64,000 bases of DNA from Inia geoffrensis. Its lineage: Eukaryota > Chordata > Mammalia > Artiodactyla > Iniidae. Where the stretch lies: contig CM070919.1 in the NCBI GenBank assembly GCA_036417435.1, forward strand, positions 33,906,318-33,970,317, in the 5' to 3' direction. A program made the position numbers and the translations under genes. Under the pieces are notes generated by a model. It saw nothing but the letters and a program-made list of their open reading frames with translations, was not told the origin of the DNA and did no database searches. The first letter of the stretch is position 1. Every line of letters starts with the position of its first letter. Below are positions 21,513 to 34,646 of the stretch, piece by piece.

Positions 21513-23461
21513 TTTGTTTAACTTACTGTGTTTGGGGTCTCCTCCTTTCAGGCTGCAGGTTCGTAGTTCCCATCGTTTTTGCTGTCTGTCCCCAGTTGGT
21601 AAGGTTGGTTCAGTGGCTTGTGTAGGCTTCCTGGTGGAGGGGACTGGTGCCTGTGTTCTGCTGGGTGGGGCTGGATCTTCTCTTTCTGGTGGGCAGAGCC
21701 ACATCCAGTGGTATGCTTTGCGGTGACTGTGACTTAGTATGATTTTAGGCAGCCTCTCTGCTAATGGGTGGGGTTGTGTTCTTGTCTTGCTAGTTGTTTG
21801 GCATGGGGCCTCCAGCTCTGGAGCTTTCTGGCTGTTGGGTTGAGTTGGGTCTTAGCATTGAGATAGATATCTCTGGGAGAACTCTTGCAGATTGATATTT
21901 CGTAGGGCTGGGAAGTCTCTGGTGGTCCAATGTCCTGAACTTGGCTCTCCCACCTCAGAGGCTCAGGCCTGACCCCAGGCCAGAGCAGCAAGACCCTGGC
22001 AGCCCCACAGTTCAGAAGAAAAGGGAGAAAAAAACGAAAGAAAAAAATAAAAATAATAAAGAACTTTTAAAAATTATTAACAAAAAGAATAATAATAAAG
22101 AAAAAAAGAGCAACCAAACCAATAAACAAATCCACCAGTGATAACAAGCGCTAAAAACTAAACTAAGATAAACATAATTATCAGAAACAAATCAGTCGCA
22201 GACAGCAAACCCCACGTCTACGTTTCCTCCTAAAGTCCACCACCTCAATTTTGAGACAATTAATTTTCTATTCAGGTATGCCACAGATGCAGGGTATATC
22301 AAGTTGATTGTGGGGATTTCATCCACTGCTCCCGAGGCTGCATGGAGAGATTTCCCTTTCTCTCCTCTGTTCGCACAGCTCCTGGGGTTCAGCTTTGGAT
22401 TTGGCCCTGCCTCTGTGTTTAAGCCACCTTCCGGTGTCTGTCCCCCACGCAGACAGGAGATGAAAACAGCAGCTGATTAGGGGGCTCTGGCCCACTCAGG
22501 CCAAGGTGAGGGAAGGGTACGGTAGTCATAATTGGAATGCGGGGTGAACCTGCAGCGACAGAGGCTGGCGTGATGTTGCAGCAGCCTGAGGCATGCTGTG
22601 TATTCTCCCGGAGAAGTTGTCCCTGGATCACGGGACCCTGGTAGTGGCAGCCTGCACAGGCTCCCAGGAGGGGAGGTGTGGATAGTGACCTGTGCTTGCA
22701 CACAGGCTTCTTGGTGGCTGCAGCAGCAGCAGCCTTAGCGTTTCATGCCCATCTCTGGTGTCCGCACTGATAGCCACAGCTCATGCCTGTGTCTGAACAT
22801 CATTTAGGCCGTGTTCTGGATCCCCTCTCCTTGAGCACCCTGAAACAATGGTCTCTTGCCTCTTTGGGAGGTCCAGGCTTTCTCCCGGACTCCCTCCCGG
22901 CTAGCTGTGGCACACTACCCCCCTTCATGCTGTGTTCACGCAGCCAACCCCAGTTCTCTCCCTGGGATCTGACCTCCGAGGCCTGAGCCTCAGCTCCCAG
23001 CCCCCTCCCGCCCCGGCGGTTGAGCAGACAAGCCTCTCAGGCTGGTGAGTGCTGGTCAGCACTGATCCTCTGTGCGGGAATCTCTCCACTTTGCCCTCTG
23101 CACCCCTATTACTGCGCTCTCCTCTGTGGCTCCAAAGCTTCCCCCCCAACCCCCCGTCTTTGCCAGTGAAGGGGCTTCGTAGTGCATGGAAACTTTTCCT
23201 CCTTCACGGCTCCCTCCCAGAGGTGCAGGTCCCTTCCCTATTCTTTTGTCTTTGTTTATTCTCTTTACTTTTGCCCTACCGAGGTACGTGGGGATTTTTT
23301 TTGCCTATTGGGAGGTCTGAGGTCTTCTGCCAGCGTTCAGTAGGTGTTCTGTAGGAGTTGTTCCATGTGTAGATGTATTTCTGGTGTATTTGTGGGGAGG
23401 AAGGTGATCTCCGTGTCTCACTCCTCCGTCATCTTGAAGGTCCCCCTCTAGACATCCACTG

Positions 23462-24716
23462 CTGATGGATGCTGTAGGTGGTGTAAGGCCCCAAAGTCTA
23501 AAAGCAGTATGTAGTATTAATTTGCTTATACATTTAAACGTAAAAATATGTTAAACAACTTAGCAGTTGTCCACACCTACAATTCAATTTATGATTATGC
23601 TTTTAAAAGCATCATTTGTCATTTGTATTTAATAATTGGTCAAATTGTATTGGAGTAAAAATATTTTTCATGTGTTCATTTATACAGAAAATGTGAATTT
23701 GGCAATTATGAGATTTAAAATTGCGAAGTGGAAAAATATAGTTCCTAGACCTCAAGTAATGTAAAATTTAATTAAGTTGAAAAGCCATACACTAGTGAAA
23801 TACCACATCACTGAGCCACACAGGATGTATTAAATGGCCTCGGACAACGAAAATTTTTCCGCTTATTTTTTCTCATCTGTGAAATGAATTTGACTCTGCA
23901 TTTTTCAAGCTCCAAAAGCAGTTGCCAAATTAGTGCTCTTGACATAAGTACCGTGCACCAATAAAGGATGGAAGAGGAATGATTGTTAGCTAAATGTCTG
24001 TAAAAAGCTTAGAGTTTTCTACTTAATGTGTTTTTCATTAACTATAAATTATTACTGGTCAACTAGGTAAAGGGATTACCCACCCTAAAAATAATGTATA
24101 GACTATATAGAATTAAAGATCTGATGATATCACACTACCCTATTCTGGCCAAGGCACACTTGAATACTGTAACATCTGTGTTTCATTTAAGAAAAGATAA
24201 AATCTTTAATAGTGAAGATGCTCAAAATACTTCAAATAAGAAATGAGCCAAAGAAAATATTTTTTCATGCATTCACTCAAGAAGCATTTATTTAGTTTTG
24301 GGTTGCATGGCTGCCCATACGCATCTGAAAGAGAGGCAGTAAAACATCTTTTTAGCACAGAACACAGTTTTGGTGAGGAAGAATGAAAGGGAAGATGTTT
24401 GATAGACAGTGAGCTGTCTGTACCACAGAACTCCACGCTTCTTTTGAAGAACTTTCATTAGTTCCATTGGGGGGAAAGGTCAGTCAGTCTGCACCAAACA
24501 CCACTGGTATGTGAGGAGGAATGAGGCCCAATCTAGGCCAGACTCTCTCTCCCATAAACTTGCATCTTAATGCAGCAACTACAGCGGATTCATCTGCACT
24601 GGGGGTCCTGCAGAGCCGGCCTGGGTCCTGCTGTCGTTCCACTTCTTGATGTCTGCTTCCTCAGTGCCTCCATCGGCTCTGGAGGAAACTCCACATCCTC
24701 CCAAGAGAGCCCTGCG
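23462..24716. other. Unassigned sequence
   Basis: AT-rich and without a recognisable gene or repeat. The largest frames (24206-24436 minus, 24570-24761 plus) show no domains. Confidence 0.35.
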
Positions 24717-25199
24717 TTTTCTTTTAAATTGAAGTATAGTTGTTTTACAATGTTGTGTTAGCTTCGGATATAGAGCAAAATGATTCAGTTACACATAAAT
24801 ATACTTTTTCAAGTTATTTTCCATTATAGGTTATTATAAGATATCAAATATAGTTGCCTGTGCTATACAGTCTTTGTTGTTTATCATTTTATATACAGTA
24901 GTGTACATATGTTAATCCCAAACTCCTAATTTATCCCTCTCCCTCCCCTTTTCCATTTGGTAACCATAAGTTTGTTTTCCATGTCTGTGTTCTATGTCTA
25001 TTTCTGTTTTGTAAATACGTTCCTTTTCTTAGATTCCACATGTAAGTGAAATCATATGATATTTGTCTTTGTCTGACTTACTTCACTTACTATGATAATC
25101 TCTGTGTCCATCCACTTTGCTGCAAATGGCATTACTTCATTCTTTTTCATGAATAATATTCAATTATATATATCTCACATTTTCTTTATTCATCTGTTG
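24717..25199 (-). mobile_element. 5'-truncated L1 3' end, older subfamily, antisense
   Basis: 'ttgaagtatagttgttttacaatgttg' through 'ttaatcccaaactcctaatttatccc' is the reverse complement of an L1 3' UTR of a different type from the young copies; it resembles the outer L1 at 29190. It ends within the last codons of ORF2 ('attcaattatatatatctcac'). Confidence 0.85.
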
Positions 25200-26329
25200 A
25201 AAGAAAATATTTAAGAATGGGCATAACTTAATTTTTCAATCAGCCGAAGGCTGCCATTGAAAAGTGTGAGTAAACGAAAACTACCTAACCACAAATAATT
25301 TTTTAAAAAGATGAATAAGAGAGGATGTATACCTCATTTTTCAGTCTGATATATCATGGAGCTATCCCAGCAGATATTACTTTTTAAAATGTCCTTATAA
25401 TCAAGTAATTTTAGAAAACATGTTATATCAAACACTTGGAAATTTCCAACATATTATTAAAGAATCTAGTCGGTCTTGCCAAAATGAAAATTGTTTAGTA
25501 TGTTTAACCCAGAATTTTCCAAGTTTATGAGGCCATGGAATGTTTTTACTCTTAGAGAACAACTATGGACATCCTTTGGAATTAGTATCTCCCAAAATAC
25601 TTTGTGAAGCACTTAGAAGCATTAAGCAAGTTTCAGGTAAATCTTTATTTCTCACAGTTGGGCCTAGCCAAATGTGCATCAGGAAATGAAATGACTGTTT
25701 TTTGTCTCCGTATTTGCTTATCTGGAATCAGAATACCAGATGTTAGGCACTCTCACTTCCTAAAGAAATGTGCCAGATTGCTGCACAAGTCAGTACCAGA
25801 TGGACCAAAGTCCATCACCCACCCCCCATTTTTCAATATATAGAAAAATCAAGAAAATGAGAAGAATAAGAATGAATGCTTATTTCTTTAGAAAGTGTTA
25901 TAAGAGTTCTGGGCATTTTCTCCCTGCAGCCCCTGGTGTAGAGGAATGCTCTTTGTCAGACTAGCATTTCATAAAACTGGTGGGACTTGACATCTGTCCC
26001 CTTAAGTTCAGAAGACACAGAAAGTGCGCCTGGCTCTCCTGAAAAGGGTGTAAAAGTGAGACTCCGGAGCTTACCTGAGGACAGTAGAAGGAAGTAGGAC
26101 TCGGGTGGAGGTGGCCCACACTTCTAAGGTTTGGAGGCTGAAGTTAGTAGGTATCTTACATCATCCAGAAGTGATACTGTAAAAAGACATGTGCACAAGC
26201 CAAGCAGTCTAAAACTCCCAGAACAAAGTGGCTCTCCAGGGTCCCTAAGCGGACATCACCTGCACTAGGAATGGTGTCAATGGAAGGTGCCCATAGATGA
26301 GTTTGCCAAATTTCACAAGTTAAGGCACA
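25200..26329. other. Unassigned sequence
   Basis: No gene identified. The frame at 25604-25843 (79 codons) has no recognisable domain. Text near 25515-25610 weakly resembles an old interspersed repeat. Confidence 0.35.
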
Positions 26330-27000
26330 GTCCTTCGCAAGACTGCCCTCACCTCAGACACCAGCTACAAACTCAGGGGCCCTGGGCCACTTTCCCTTCT
26401 GACCAGCAGGCCACAAATGTGGGGCTCCCATGTCCACCCTCAGTTTCAGTAATTTACCAGAATGACTCACGGAACTCAGAAAAGCACTATGTGACTACAG
26501 TTTTATTAGAGCAAAAGGATGCAAATTGGAATCAGCCAGAGAGAAAGACTCATAAAGGGAGGTCTGGGAGGGTTCTAGGAAGCTTCTGTCAGCTTCAGGA
26601 ATGTGTGAGCTTCCCAGCCTGAAAGTTTGACAATATTCAAAAGAGTACTGCCAGTCAGGGAAGTGCCCTCAAGCTTCAGTGTCAAGAACTTTACTGAGGC
26701 TTCATTGCATAAGAGTGATTGATTGAGTCATGCGGGCCCTGTCATTGAACTCAATCTCCAACCTTTGTCCCCTCCCCAGAGGTCAGGCTGGTATCACTTG
26801 ACTCATAGCCCCAACCCTCTAATCACATGGGTGGTCTTTCTGGCATGGCCAGAGGGGCTCACCATGGATCACCTCATCAGCATAAATTATCAGTTGTGGT
26901 CTGAGGGGCCCACTATGAAAAACAGAGACATTCTAATCACTTGGGCTTAGATTCCAGAGGTTTAGAGTTTACCTCCTAGGAACCTGGAACAAATGCCAGC
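26330..27000 (-). mobile_element. Endogenous retrovirus LTR remnant, antisense, family uncertain
   Basis: 'acggaactcagaaaagcac', 'acagttttattagagcaaaaggatgcaaat', 'attgaactcaatctcc' and 'cagaggtcaggctgg' occur in the order of a long mammalian LTR read in reverse. On the minus strand an AATAAA lies at 26507-26502. No internal retroviral genes are nearby, so it is a solo or fragmentary LTR. Confidence 0.55.
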
Positions 27001-27869
27001 CAAATACTTTATTACACAAGGGCGCACCTCTGAAGAATCGAGAAAACATCCCATAAAAGAAGGAGCCAGTATTTGGATATCAACCAATCAGGGAATTTCA
27101 ACATCAGACTTATAAGGGCAGCATTCAAACGATACACTTTGATGCCCTTGCCCCAAATTGTGCTGCCCGACCCTGGATAGAGGAAGTAGGATTGATGTGG
27201 AACAAGAAAAGAGGAAGAAATGGGAACCTCTTTTTCCACTGCTGATTTCTGAACATTGATTTGTCAGGGAGCTATGAGGAAGTAGAGACTTTTTAATTGG
27301 AACAGTGATGCATATTTCATTTATACTGGGCGAGGTTGTTAATTTCTGAAAAGGTGATTGAGAGTGACTGGAAAGCTTTGCCTTCTGCCCCGTATTTCCT
27401 CCAACACCAGAGACAAGAAATCCAATATAGTAGGCTTGAAAAAGGATGGTGGGAAGAAAAACAAAACTATGTCACAACTTTGCCTTTCATGGTCCAGCTA
27501 GTTTGAGAAAGTATCCATAAATATATTTCAGTCCCTTGGGAAATTGTGGTTTAATTCTCCCAGTTCATGCTCAAACTTGCAGTTGCATGTCTGCATGAAC
27601 TTGGTGGGAACAGTTGTAAGGCACCAGGATTGGCTCAATTTGTACTAGATTTTATAGATTCCCTCTAACGCTGAGCTTCTATCCTCAAGTCTAGATGTGA
27701 GGGTGTCACTGTGATCTCCAGTGTGACGGGATCCACAGAAGTAGTAACAAGCTCCCTTCACTCCTCTAACCCTAGGCATTGGAGTTTATACTGCCTTTCT
27801 ACTGAATTTTTTAATTATATGGCTATGATTAACAGCAAACATATATCACCTACCTTGTCGGTATATTCC
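27001..27869. other. Unassigned sequence
   Basis: No gene or confident repeat seen. Confidence 0.35.
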
Positions 27870-28080
27870 AAATCTTTTTTAAAATATTCATTTAATTCTC
27901 ACAATAAGCCTATAAGTTGGGTTATTTTATTGTCAGCATTTTACTGTAGAAGAAACTGAGACACAGAAAGGTTAAGTAAATTTTGCAAAGTCACACAGCC
28001 AGTAAGTCTTGAAACCAAGCTATTTATTCAAGTATACTCTCTCCAGAGCTTGTACAACTAACCACTGTTATGCTGAATCT
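27870..28080 (-). repeat. MIR SINE remnant, antisense
   Basis: 'gaaactgagacacagaaaggttaag', 'gcaaagtcacacagccagtaag' and 'aaccactgttatgctg' are the reverse complement of the MIR core and head. MIR is an ancient tRNA-derived SINE. Confidence 0.85.
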
Positions 28081-29179
28081 CATATCATCAAAATTACGAG
28101 TGTAAGACATCTAAAGCCCAGTCTATTTCAAAGTCCTCAGTATATATGGTTAAAGCACAAAATCAAATAACAAGTTAATGAAGATGGTGCAGTGTAGCAT
28201 CCCCGATCTTAATGACTGATTTTACAATGCTCTTAACTATGTGACCAGTTCACAAACTTTTGTTTTGTTTTGCTTTAGTTCAAGGGAGCTTTCCTTCACC
28301 TGTAGTCTTGTGTGGAATACGCTGTGTAAAACTGATAAAAGTGCCACTAGGCTATTTATCACTGAAGTAGGAAACCAGAGCCTTGCCTGATCCCCACCAC
28401 AGGTTCTTGTATGGTTGACCTCTCTGTGCCTTTTTGTGCTTCTCTTTTTAGCATTATCTTTTCAACCTGAGCATTTTTAACACTGTGTACCTCCAATTCT
28501 CGCCCTATCCATGTTATTTTTTAACCTTGTTTTGGGGACGGGTACTACTACTCTTCCTCTGCTCACACATTAAATATAGAGATACGGTAAAGTTTTAGGT
28601 GACAGCACTGCATGGATGAGAAATTGAGCAAAGGAGGTGGTATTTGAAGAGACTTGTAAGATGAGTAATAATTTAACAACAAAGAGGAAGTGGATGATGG
28701 ATTACCTCAGGAGAAGGAGGGTGCCTAGTAGGGGTTAATTCAGGTCATGCTATTGCTGAAGTGACAAGATGAAAGAACACCTATCGTTAGACTTAAATAA
28801 CATATACCTTTCGTATTAATTAAAATAGTGAGTATTTTTACTTTCTTCACTGTCTTTAAAGAGCTATAGCATTCCCAGTGGGACTTAAAGTCATTTTTTA
28901 ATGAGATTATCACTGAACCTAATTAGCCTATCATTAAGAAAACTAAAGAGATTCAAGAATGTATATCATTTATACTTGGAGCAGAGAGAGTAGCTAGGGA
29001 GATATGCTTTACCATTCATCTGTGGGAGTTGGTACAGTATAACTCCTAGAACAAACAGCACAGGACTTACACATAGTCCGGTGTCGCTTGACTCTTCTAT
29101 GCATGTTTGAAGTGGAAGCAATTCAGAACTTAATCTGTGGAGACAGATGTGGAGGATGATAGTCAGCATTTTCTTTCCC
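28081..29179. other. Unassigned sequence
   Basis: No gene or confident repeat. The minus-strand frame at 28966-29169 lacks domains. Confidence 0.35.
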
Positions 29180-29189
29180 TCTGATCACT

Positions 29190-29469
29190 GCTTTTTTTTT
29201 TGAATTTTATTTTTTATACAGCAGGTTCTTATTAGTTATCTATTTTATACATATTAGTGTATATATGTCAATCCCAATCTCCCAGTTCATCCCACCCCCC
29301 TGCCGCTTTCCCCCCTTGGTGTCCATACGTTTGTTCTCTACATCTGTGTCCCTGTTTCTGCCCTGCAAACTGGTTCATCTGTACCATTTTCTAGGTTGCA
29401 CATATATGCGATAATATACGGTATTTGTTTTTCTCTTTCTGACTTACTTCACTCTGTATGACAGTCTCT
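29190..29469 (-). mobile_element. Older L1, antisense, 3' part (outer element)
   Basis: Poly-T, then the reverse complement of an older-type L1 3' UTR ('tatacagcaggttcttattagttatc', 'gtcaatcccaatctccc'), reaching the end of ORF2. It is interrupted by the young L1 and continues at 36796. The outer TSD is tctgatcactgctt (29180-29193, overlapping the T-tract) against tctgatcacttctt (37043-37056). Confidence 0.92.
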
Positions 29470-29868
29470 TTCTTTTTTTTTTTTTTTTTTTAATTTTTTT
29501 TTAACATCTTTATTGGGTTAAAATTGCTCTACAATAGTGTGTCAGTTTCTACTTTATAACAAAGTGAATCAGTTATATATATACAGACGTTCACATATTT
29601 CTTCCCTCTTGCGTCTCCCTCCTTCCTTCTCTCCCTATCCCACCCCTCCAGGCAGTCACAAAGCACCGAGCTGATATCCCTGTTCCAAGCGGCTGCTTCC
29701 CATTAGCTATCTACCTTACGTTTGTTAGTATATATATGTCCATGCCCCTCCCTCGCCCTCCCATAGCTCACCCCTCCCCCTCCCCATATCCTCAAGTCCG
29801 TTCTCCAGTAGGTCTGTGTCTTTATTCCTGTCTTACCCCTAGGTTCTTCATAACATTTTTTTTTTTTC

Positions 29869-32800
29869 TTAAATTCCATATATATGTGTTAGCATACGGT
29901 ATTTGTCTTTGTCTTTCTGACTTACTTCACTCTGTATGACAGACTCGAGGTCTATCCACCTCATTACAAATAGCTCAATTTCGTTTCTTTTTAACGCTGA
30001 GTAATATTCCATTGTGTATATGTGCCACATCTTCTTTATCCATTCATCTGACGATGGGCACTTAGGTTGTTTCCATCTCCGGGCTATTGTAAATAGAGCT
30101 GCGATGAACATTTTGGTACACGCCTCTTTTTCAATTTTGGTTTTCTCAGGGTATATGCCCAGTAGTGGGATTGCTGGGTCATATGGTAGTTCTATTTTTA
30201 GTTTTTTAAGGAACCTCCAAACTGTTCTCCATAGTGGCTGAACCAATTCACATTCCCACCAGCAGTGCAAGAGGGTTCCCTTTTGTCCACACCCTCTCCA
30301 GCATTTATTGTTTCTCGATTTTTTGATGATGGCCATTCTAACTGGTGTGAGATGATATCTCATTGTAGTTTTGATTTGCATTTCTCTAATGATTAATGAT
30401 GTTGAGCATTCTTTCATGTGTTTGTTGACAGTCTGCATATCTTCTTTGGAGAAATGTCTATTTAGGTCTTCTGCCCATTTTTGGATTGGGTTGTTTGTTT
30501 TTCTGTTATTGAGCTGCATAAGCTGCTTGTAAATTTTGGAGATTAATCCTTTGTCAGTTGCTTCATTTGCAAATATTTTCTCCCATTCTGAGGGTTGTCT
30601 TTTGGTCTTGTTTATGGTTTCCTTTGCTGTGCAAAAGCTTTGAAGTTTCATTAGGTCCCATTTGTTTATTTTTCTTTTTATTTCCATTGCTCTAGGAGGT
30701 GGGTCAAAAAGGATCTTGCTGTGATTTATGTCATAGAGTGTTCTGCCTATGTTTTCCTCTAAAAGTTTGATAGTTTCTGGCCTTACATTTAGGTCTTTAA
30801 TCCATTTTGAGCTTATTTTTGTGTATGGTGTTAGGGAGTGATCTAAGCTCATACTTTTACATGTAGCTGTCCAGTTTTCCCAGCACCACTTATTGAAGAG
30901 GCTGTCCTTTCTCCACTGTATATTCCTGCCACCATTATCAAAGATAAGGTGTCCATATGTGCGTGGGTTTATCTCTGGGCTTTCTATTCTGTTCCATTGA
31001 TCTATCGTTCTGTTTTTGTGCCAGTACCATACTGTCTTGATTACTGTAGCTTTGTAGTATAGTCTGAAGTCAGGGAGCCCGATTCCTCCAGCTCCGTTTT
31101 TCGCTCTCAATATTGCTTTAGCTATTCGGGGTCTTTTGTGTTTCCATACAAATTGTGAAATTTTTTGTTCTAGTTCTGTGAAAAATGCCAGTGGCAGTTT
31201 GATAGGGATTGCATTGAATCTATAGATTGCTTTGGGTAGTAGAGTCATTTTCACAATGTTGATTCTTCCAATCCAAGAACATGGTATATCCCTCCATCTA
31301 TTTGTATCATCTTTAATTTCTTTCATCAGTGTCTTATAATTTTCTGCGTACAGGTCTTTTGTCTCCCTAGGTAGGTTTATTCCTAGGTATTTTATTCTTT
31401 TTGTTGCAATGGTAAATGGCAGTGTTTTCTTGATTTCACTTTCAGATTTTTCATCAGTAGTATATAGGAATGCCAGAGATTTTTGTGCATTAATTTTGTA
31501 TCCTGCTACTTTACCAAATTCATTGATTAGCTCTAGTAATTTTCTGGTAGCATCTTTAGGATTCTCTATGTATAGTATCATGTCATCTGCAAACAGTGAC
31601 AGCTTTACTTCTTCTTTTCCGATTTGGATTCCTTTTATTTCCTTTTCTTCTCTGATTGCTGTGGCTAAAACTTCCAAATCTATGTTGAATAAGAGTGGTG
31701 AGAGTGGGCAACCTTGTCTTGTTCCTGATCTTAGTGGAAATGCTTTGTTTTTCACCATTGAGGATGATGTTGGCTGTGGGTTTGTCATATATGGCCTTTA
31801 TTATGTTGAGGAAAGGTCCCTCTATGCCTACTTTCTGTAGGGTTTTTATCATAAATGGGTGTTGAATTTTGTCAAAAGCTTTCTCTGCATCTATTGAGAT
31901 GATCATATGGTTTTTCTCCTTCAATTTGTTAATATGGTTTATCACATTGATAGATTTGCGTATATTGAAGAATCCTTGCATTCCTGGAATAAACCCCACT
32001 TGATCATGGTGTATGATCCTTTTGATGTGCTGTTGGATTCTGTTTGCTAGTATTTTGTTGAGGATTTTTGCATCTATGTTCATCAGTGATATTGGCCTGT
32101 AGTTTTCTTTCTTTGTGACATCCTTGTCTGGTTTTGGTATCAAGGTGATGGTGGCCTCGTAGAAGGAATTGGGGAGTGTTCCTCCCTCTGCTATGTTTTG
32201 GAAGAGTTTGAGAAGGATAGGTGTTAGCTCTTCTCTAAATGCTTGATAGAATTCAGCTGTGAAGCCATCTGGTCCTGGGCTTTTGTTTGTTGGAAGATTT
32301 TTAATCACAGTTTCAATTTCAGTGCTTGTGATTGGTCTGTTCATATTTTCTGTTTCTTCCTGATTCAGTCTTGGTAGTTTGTGCATTTCTAAGAATTTGT
32401 CCATTTCTTCCAGATTGTCCATTTTATTGGCATAGAGTTGCTTGTAGTAATCTCTCATGATCATTTTTATTTCTGCAGTGTCAGTTGTTACTTCTCCTTT
32501 TTCATTTCTAATTCTATTGATTTGAGTCTTCTCCCTTTTTTTCTTGATGAGTCTGGCTAATGGTTTATCTATTTTGTTTATCTTCTCAAAGAACCAACTT
32601 TTAGTTTTATTGATCTTTGCTATTGTTTCCTTCATTTCTTTTTCATTTATTTCTGATCTGATTTTTATAATTTCTTTCCTTCTACTAAATTTGGGGGTTT
32701 TTTGTTCTTCTTTCTCTAATTGCTTTAGGTGTAAGGTTAGGTTGTTTATTCGAGATGTTTCCTGCTTAAGGTGGGCTTGTATTGCTATAAACTTCCCTCT

Positions 32801-33682
32801 TAGAACTGCTTTTGCAGCATCCCATAGGTTTTGGGTCGTTGTGTCTCCATTGTCATTTGTTTCTAGGTATTTTTTAATTTCCTCTTTGATTTCTTCAGTG
32901 ATCACTTCATTATTGAGTAATGTATTGTTTAGCCTCCATGTGTTTGTATTTTTTACAGATCTTTTCCTGTAATTGATATCTAGTCTCATGGCGTTGTGGT
33001 CGGAAAAGATACTTGATACAATTTCAATTTTCTTAAATTTACCAAGGCTTGATTTGTGACCCAACATATGATCTATCCTGGAGAATGTTCCATGAGCACT
33101 TGAGAAAAATGTGTATTCTGTTGTTTTTGGATGGAGTGTCCTATAGATATCAATTAAGTCCATCTTGTTTAGTGTATCATTTAAAGCTTGTGTTTCCTTA
33201 TTTATTTTCATTTTGGATGATCTGTCCATTGGTGAAAGTGGGGTGTTGAAGTCCCCTACTATGAGTGTATTACTGTCGATTTCCCCTTTTATGGCTGTTA
33301 GTTTTTGCCTTATGTATTGAGGTGCTCCTGTGTTAGGTGCATAAATATTTACAATTGTTATATCTTCTTCTTGGATCGATCCCTTAATCATTATGTAGTG
33401 TCCTTCTTTGTCTCTTGTAATGGTCTTTATTTTAAAGTCTATTTTGTCTGATATGAGAATTGCTACTCCAGCTTTCTTTTGACTTCCATTTGCATGGAAT
33501 ATCTTTTTCCATCCCCTTACTTTCAGTCTGTATGTGTCTCTAGGTCTGAAGTGGGTCTCTTGTAGACAGCATATATATGGGTCTTGTTTTTGTATCCATT
33601 CAGCCAATCTGTGTCTTTTGGTGGGAGCATTTAGTCCATTTACATTTAAGGTAATTATCGATATGCATGTTCCTATTCCCAT
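29869..33682 (-). pseudogene. L1 ORF2 with a single 2-nt frameshift
   Basis: Codes for the L1 endonuclease and reverse transcriptase, about 1,270 codons and so near normal length. The first ~645 codons read from ATG at 33682: endonuclease with [22 protein letters not shown] and SDHN, then the start of the RT with [10 protein letters not shown]. The frame breaks at about 31746/31747, where the copy at 49096 has two extra bases (tttCAg against tttg). The rest is open in the next frame as a 639-codon ORF (29869-31788) with [17 protein letters not shown] and a C-terminal C-X3-C-X7-H-X4-C cysteine motif. Apart from this deletion no stop is seen. The frameshift falls between RT motifs A and B, so neither half should be an active polymerase. 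Confidence 0.93.
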
Positions 33683-33740
33683 TTTCTAAATTGTTTTGGG
33701 TTCGTTGTTATAGGTCCTTTCCTTCTCTTGTGTTTCTTGT

Positions 33741-34646
33741 CTAGAGAAGTTCCTTCAGCAGTTGTTGTAAAGCTGGTTTGGTGGTGCTGAACTCTCTCAG
33801 CTTTTGCTTGTCTGTAAAGGTTTTAATTTCTCCATCAAATCTGAATGAGATCTTTGCTGGGTAGAGTAATCGTGGTTGCAGGCTTTTCTCCTTCATCACT
33901 TTCAGTATGTCCTGCCATTCCCTTCTGGCTTGCAGAGTTTCTGCTGAGAGATCAGCTGTTAGCCTTATGGGGATTCCCTTGTGTGTTATTTGTTTTTTTT
34001 CCCTTGCTGCTTTTAATATGCTTTCTTTGTATTTAATTTTTGAGAGTTTGATTAATATGTGTCTTGGTGTATTTCTCCTTGGGTTTATCCTGTATGGGAC
34101 TCTCTCTGCTTCCTGGACTTGGTTAACTATTTCCTTTCCCATATTAGGGAAGTTTTCAACTATAATCTCTTCAAATATTTTCTCAGTCCCTTTCTTTTTC
34201 TCTTCATCCTCTGGAACCCCTATAATTCGAATGTTGGTGCGTTTAATGTTGTCCCAGAGGTCTCTGAGACTGTCCTCAGTTCTTTTCATTCTTTTTTCTT
34301 TATTCTGCTCTGCATTAGTTATTTCCACTATTTTATCTTCCAGGTCACTTATCCGTTCTTCTGCCTCAGTTATTCTGCTATTGATCCCATCTAGTGTATT
34401 TTTCATTTCAGTTATTGTGTTGTTCATCTCTGTTTGTTTGTTCTTTAGTTCTTCTAGATCTTTGTTAAACATTTCTTGCATCTTCTCCATCCCTGCCTCC
34501 ATTCTATTTCCGAGATTCTGGATCATCTTTACTATCATTATTCTGAATTCTTTTTCAGGTAGACTGCCTATTACTTCTTCATTTGTTAGGTCTGGTGCAT
34601 TTTTATCTTGCTCCTTCATCTGCTGTGTGTTTTTCTGTCTTCTCAT
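33741..34646 (-). CDS. L1 ORF1 protein, intact
   Basis: A 301-residue ORF1 protein, the RNA-binding trimeric chaperone of the L1 ribonucleoprotein; the human protein is 338 residues. An N-terminal charged region is followed by a coiled coil (about residues 45-130, with SRITEAEERISDLEDK). An RRM-like domain comes next, starting near NIKRTNIRIIGVPEDE, then a C-terminal domain with RLTADLSAETLQARREW, the conserved RNA-binding patch with the paired arginines. The start MRRQKNTQQMKEQ matches the decayed copy at 21512. ORF2 starts 58 bp downstream. No stop or frameshift is visible. Expression is unknown and would depend on the L1 5' UTR promoter. Confidence 0.9.
   Translation of the reverse strand: MRRQKNTQQMKEQDKNAPDLTNEEVIGSLPEKEFRIMIVKMIQNLGNRMEAGMEKMQEMFNKDLEELKNKQTEMNNTITEMKNTLDGINSRITEAEERISDLEDKIVEITNAEQNKEKRMKRTEDSLRDLWDNIKRTNIRIIGVPEDEEKKKGTEKIFEEIIVENFPNMGKEIVNQVQEAERVPYRINPRRNTPRHILIKLSKIKYKESILKAAREKKQITHKGIPIRLTADLSAETLQARREWQDILKVMKEKSLQPRLLYPAKISFRFDGEIKTFTDKQKLREFSTTKPALQQLLKELL

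Larger units (their letters stand above)
16374..23448 (-). mobile_element. Full-length L1, antisense, decayed
   Basis: A complete L1 of about 7.07 kb. The 3' UTR is at 16390-16755, ORF2 at 16755-20567, ORF1 at about 20626-21512, and the 5' UTR at 21513-23448, ending in the YY1-like caagatgacgg near the 5' tip. A 13-bp TSD with one mismatch flanks it: tagacacccactg (16361-16373) and tagacatccactg (23449-23461). Both ORFs are broken in many places, so this copy is older than the one at 29470. A 36-bp tandem duplication lies inside at 17270-17341. Confidence 0.95.

Noticed and set aside
21109..21726. 205-codon plus-strand open frame
   Set aside because: Antisense shadow of L1 ORF1 and the start of its 5' UTR.
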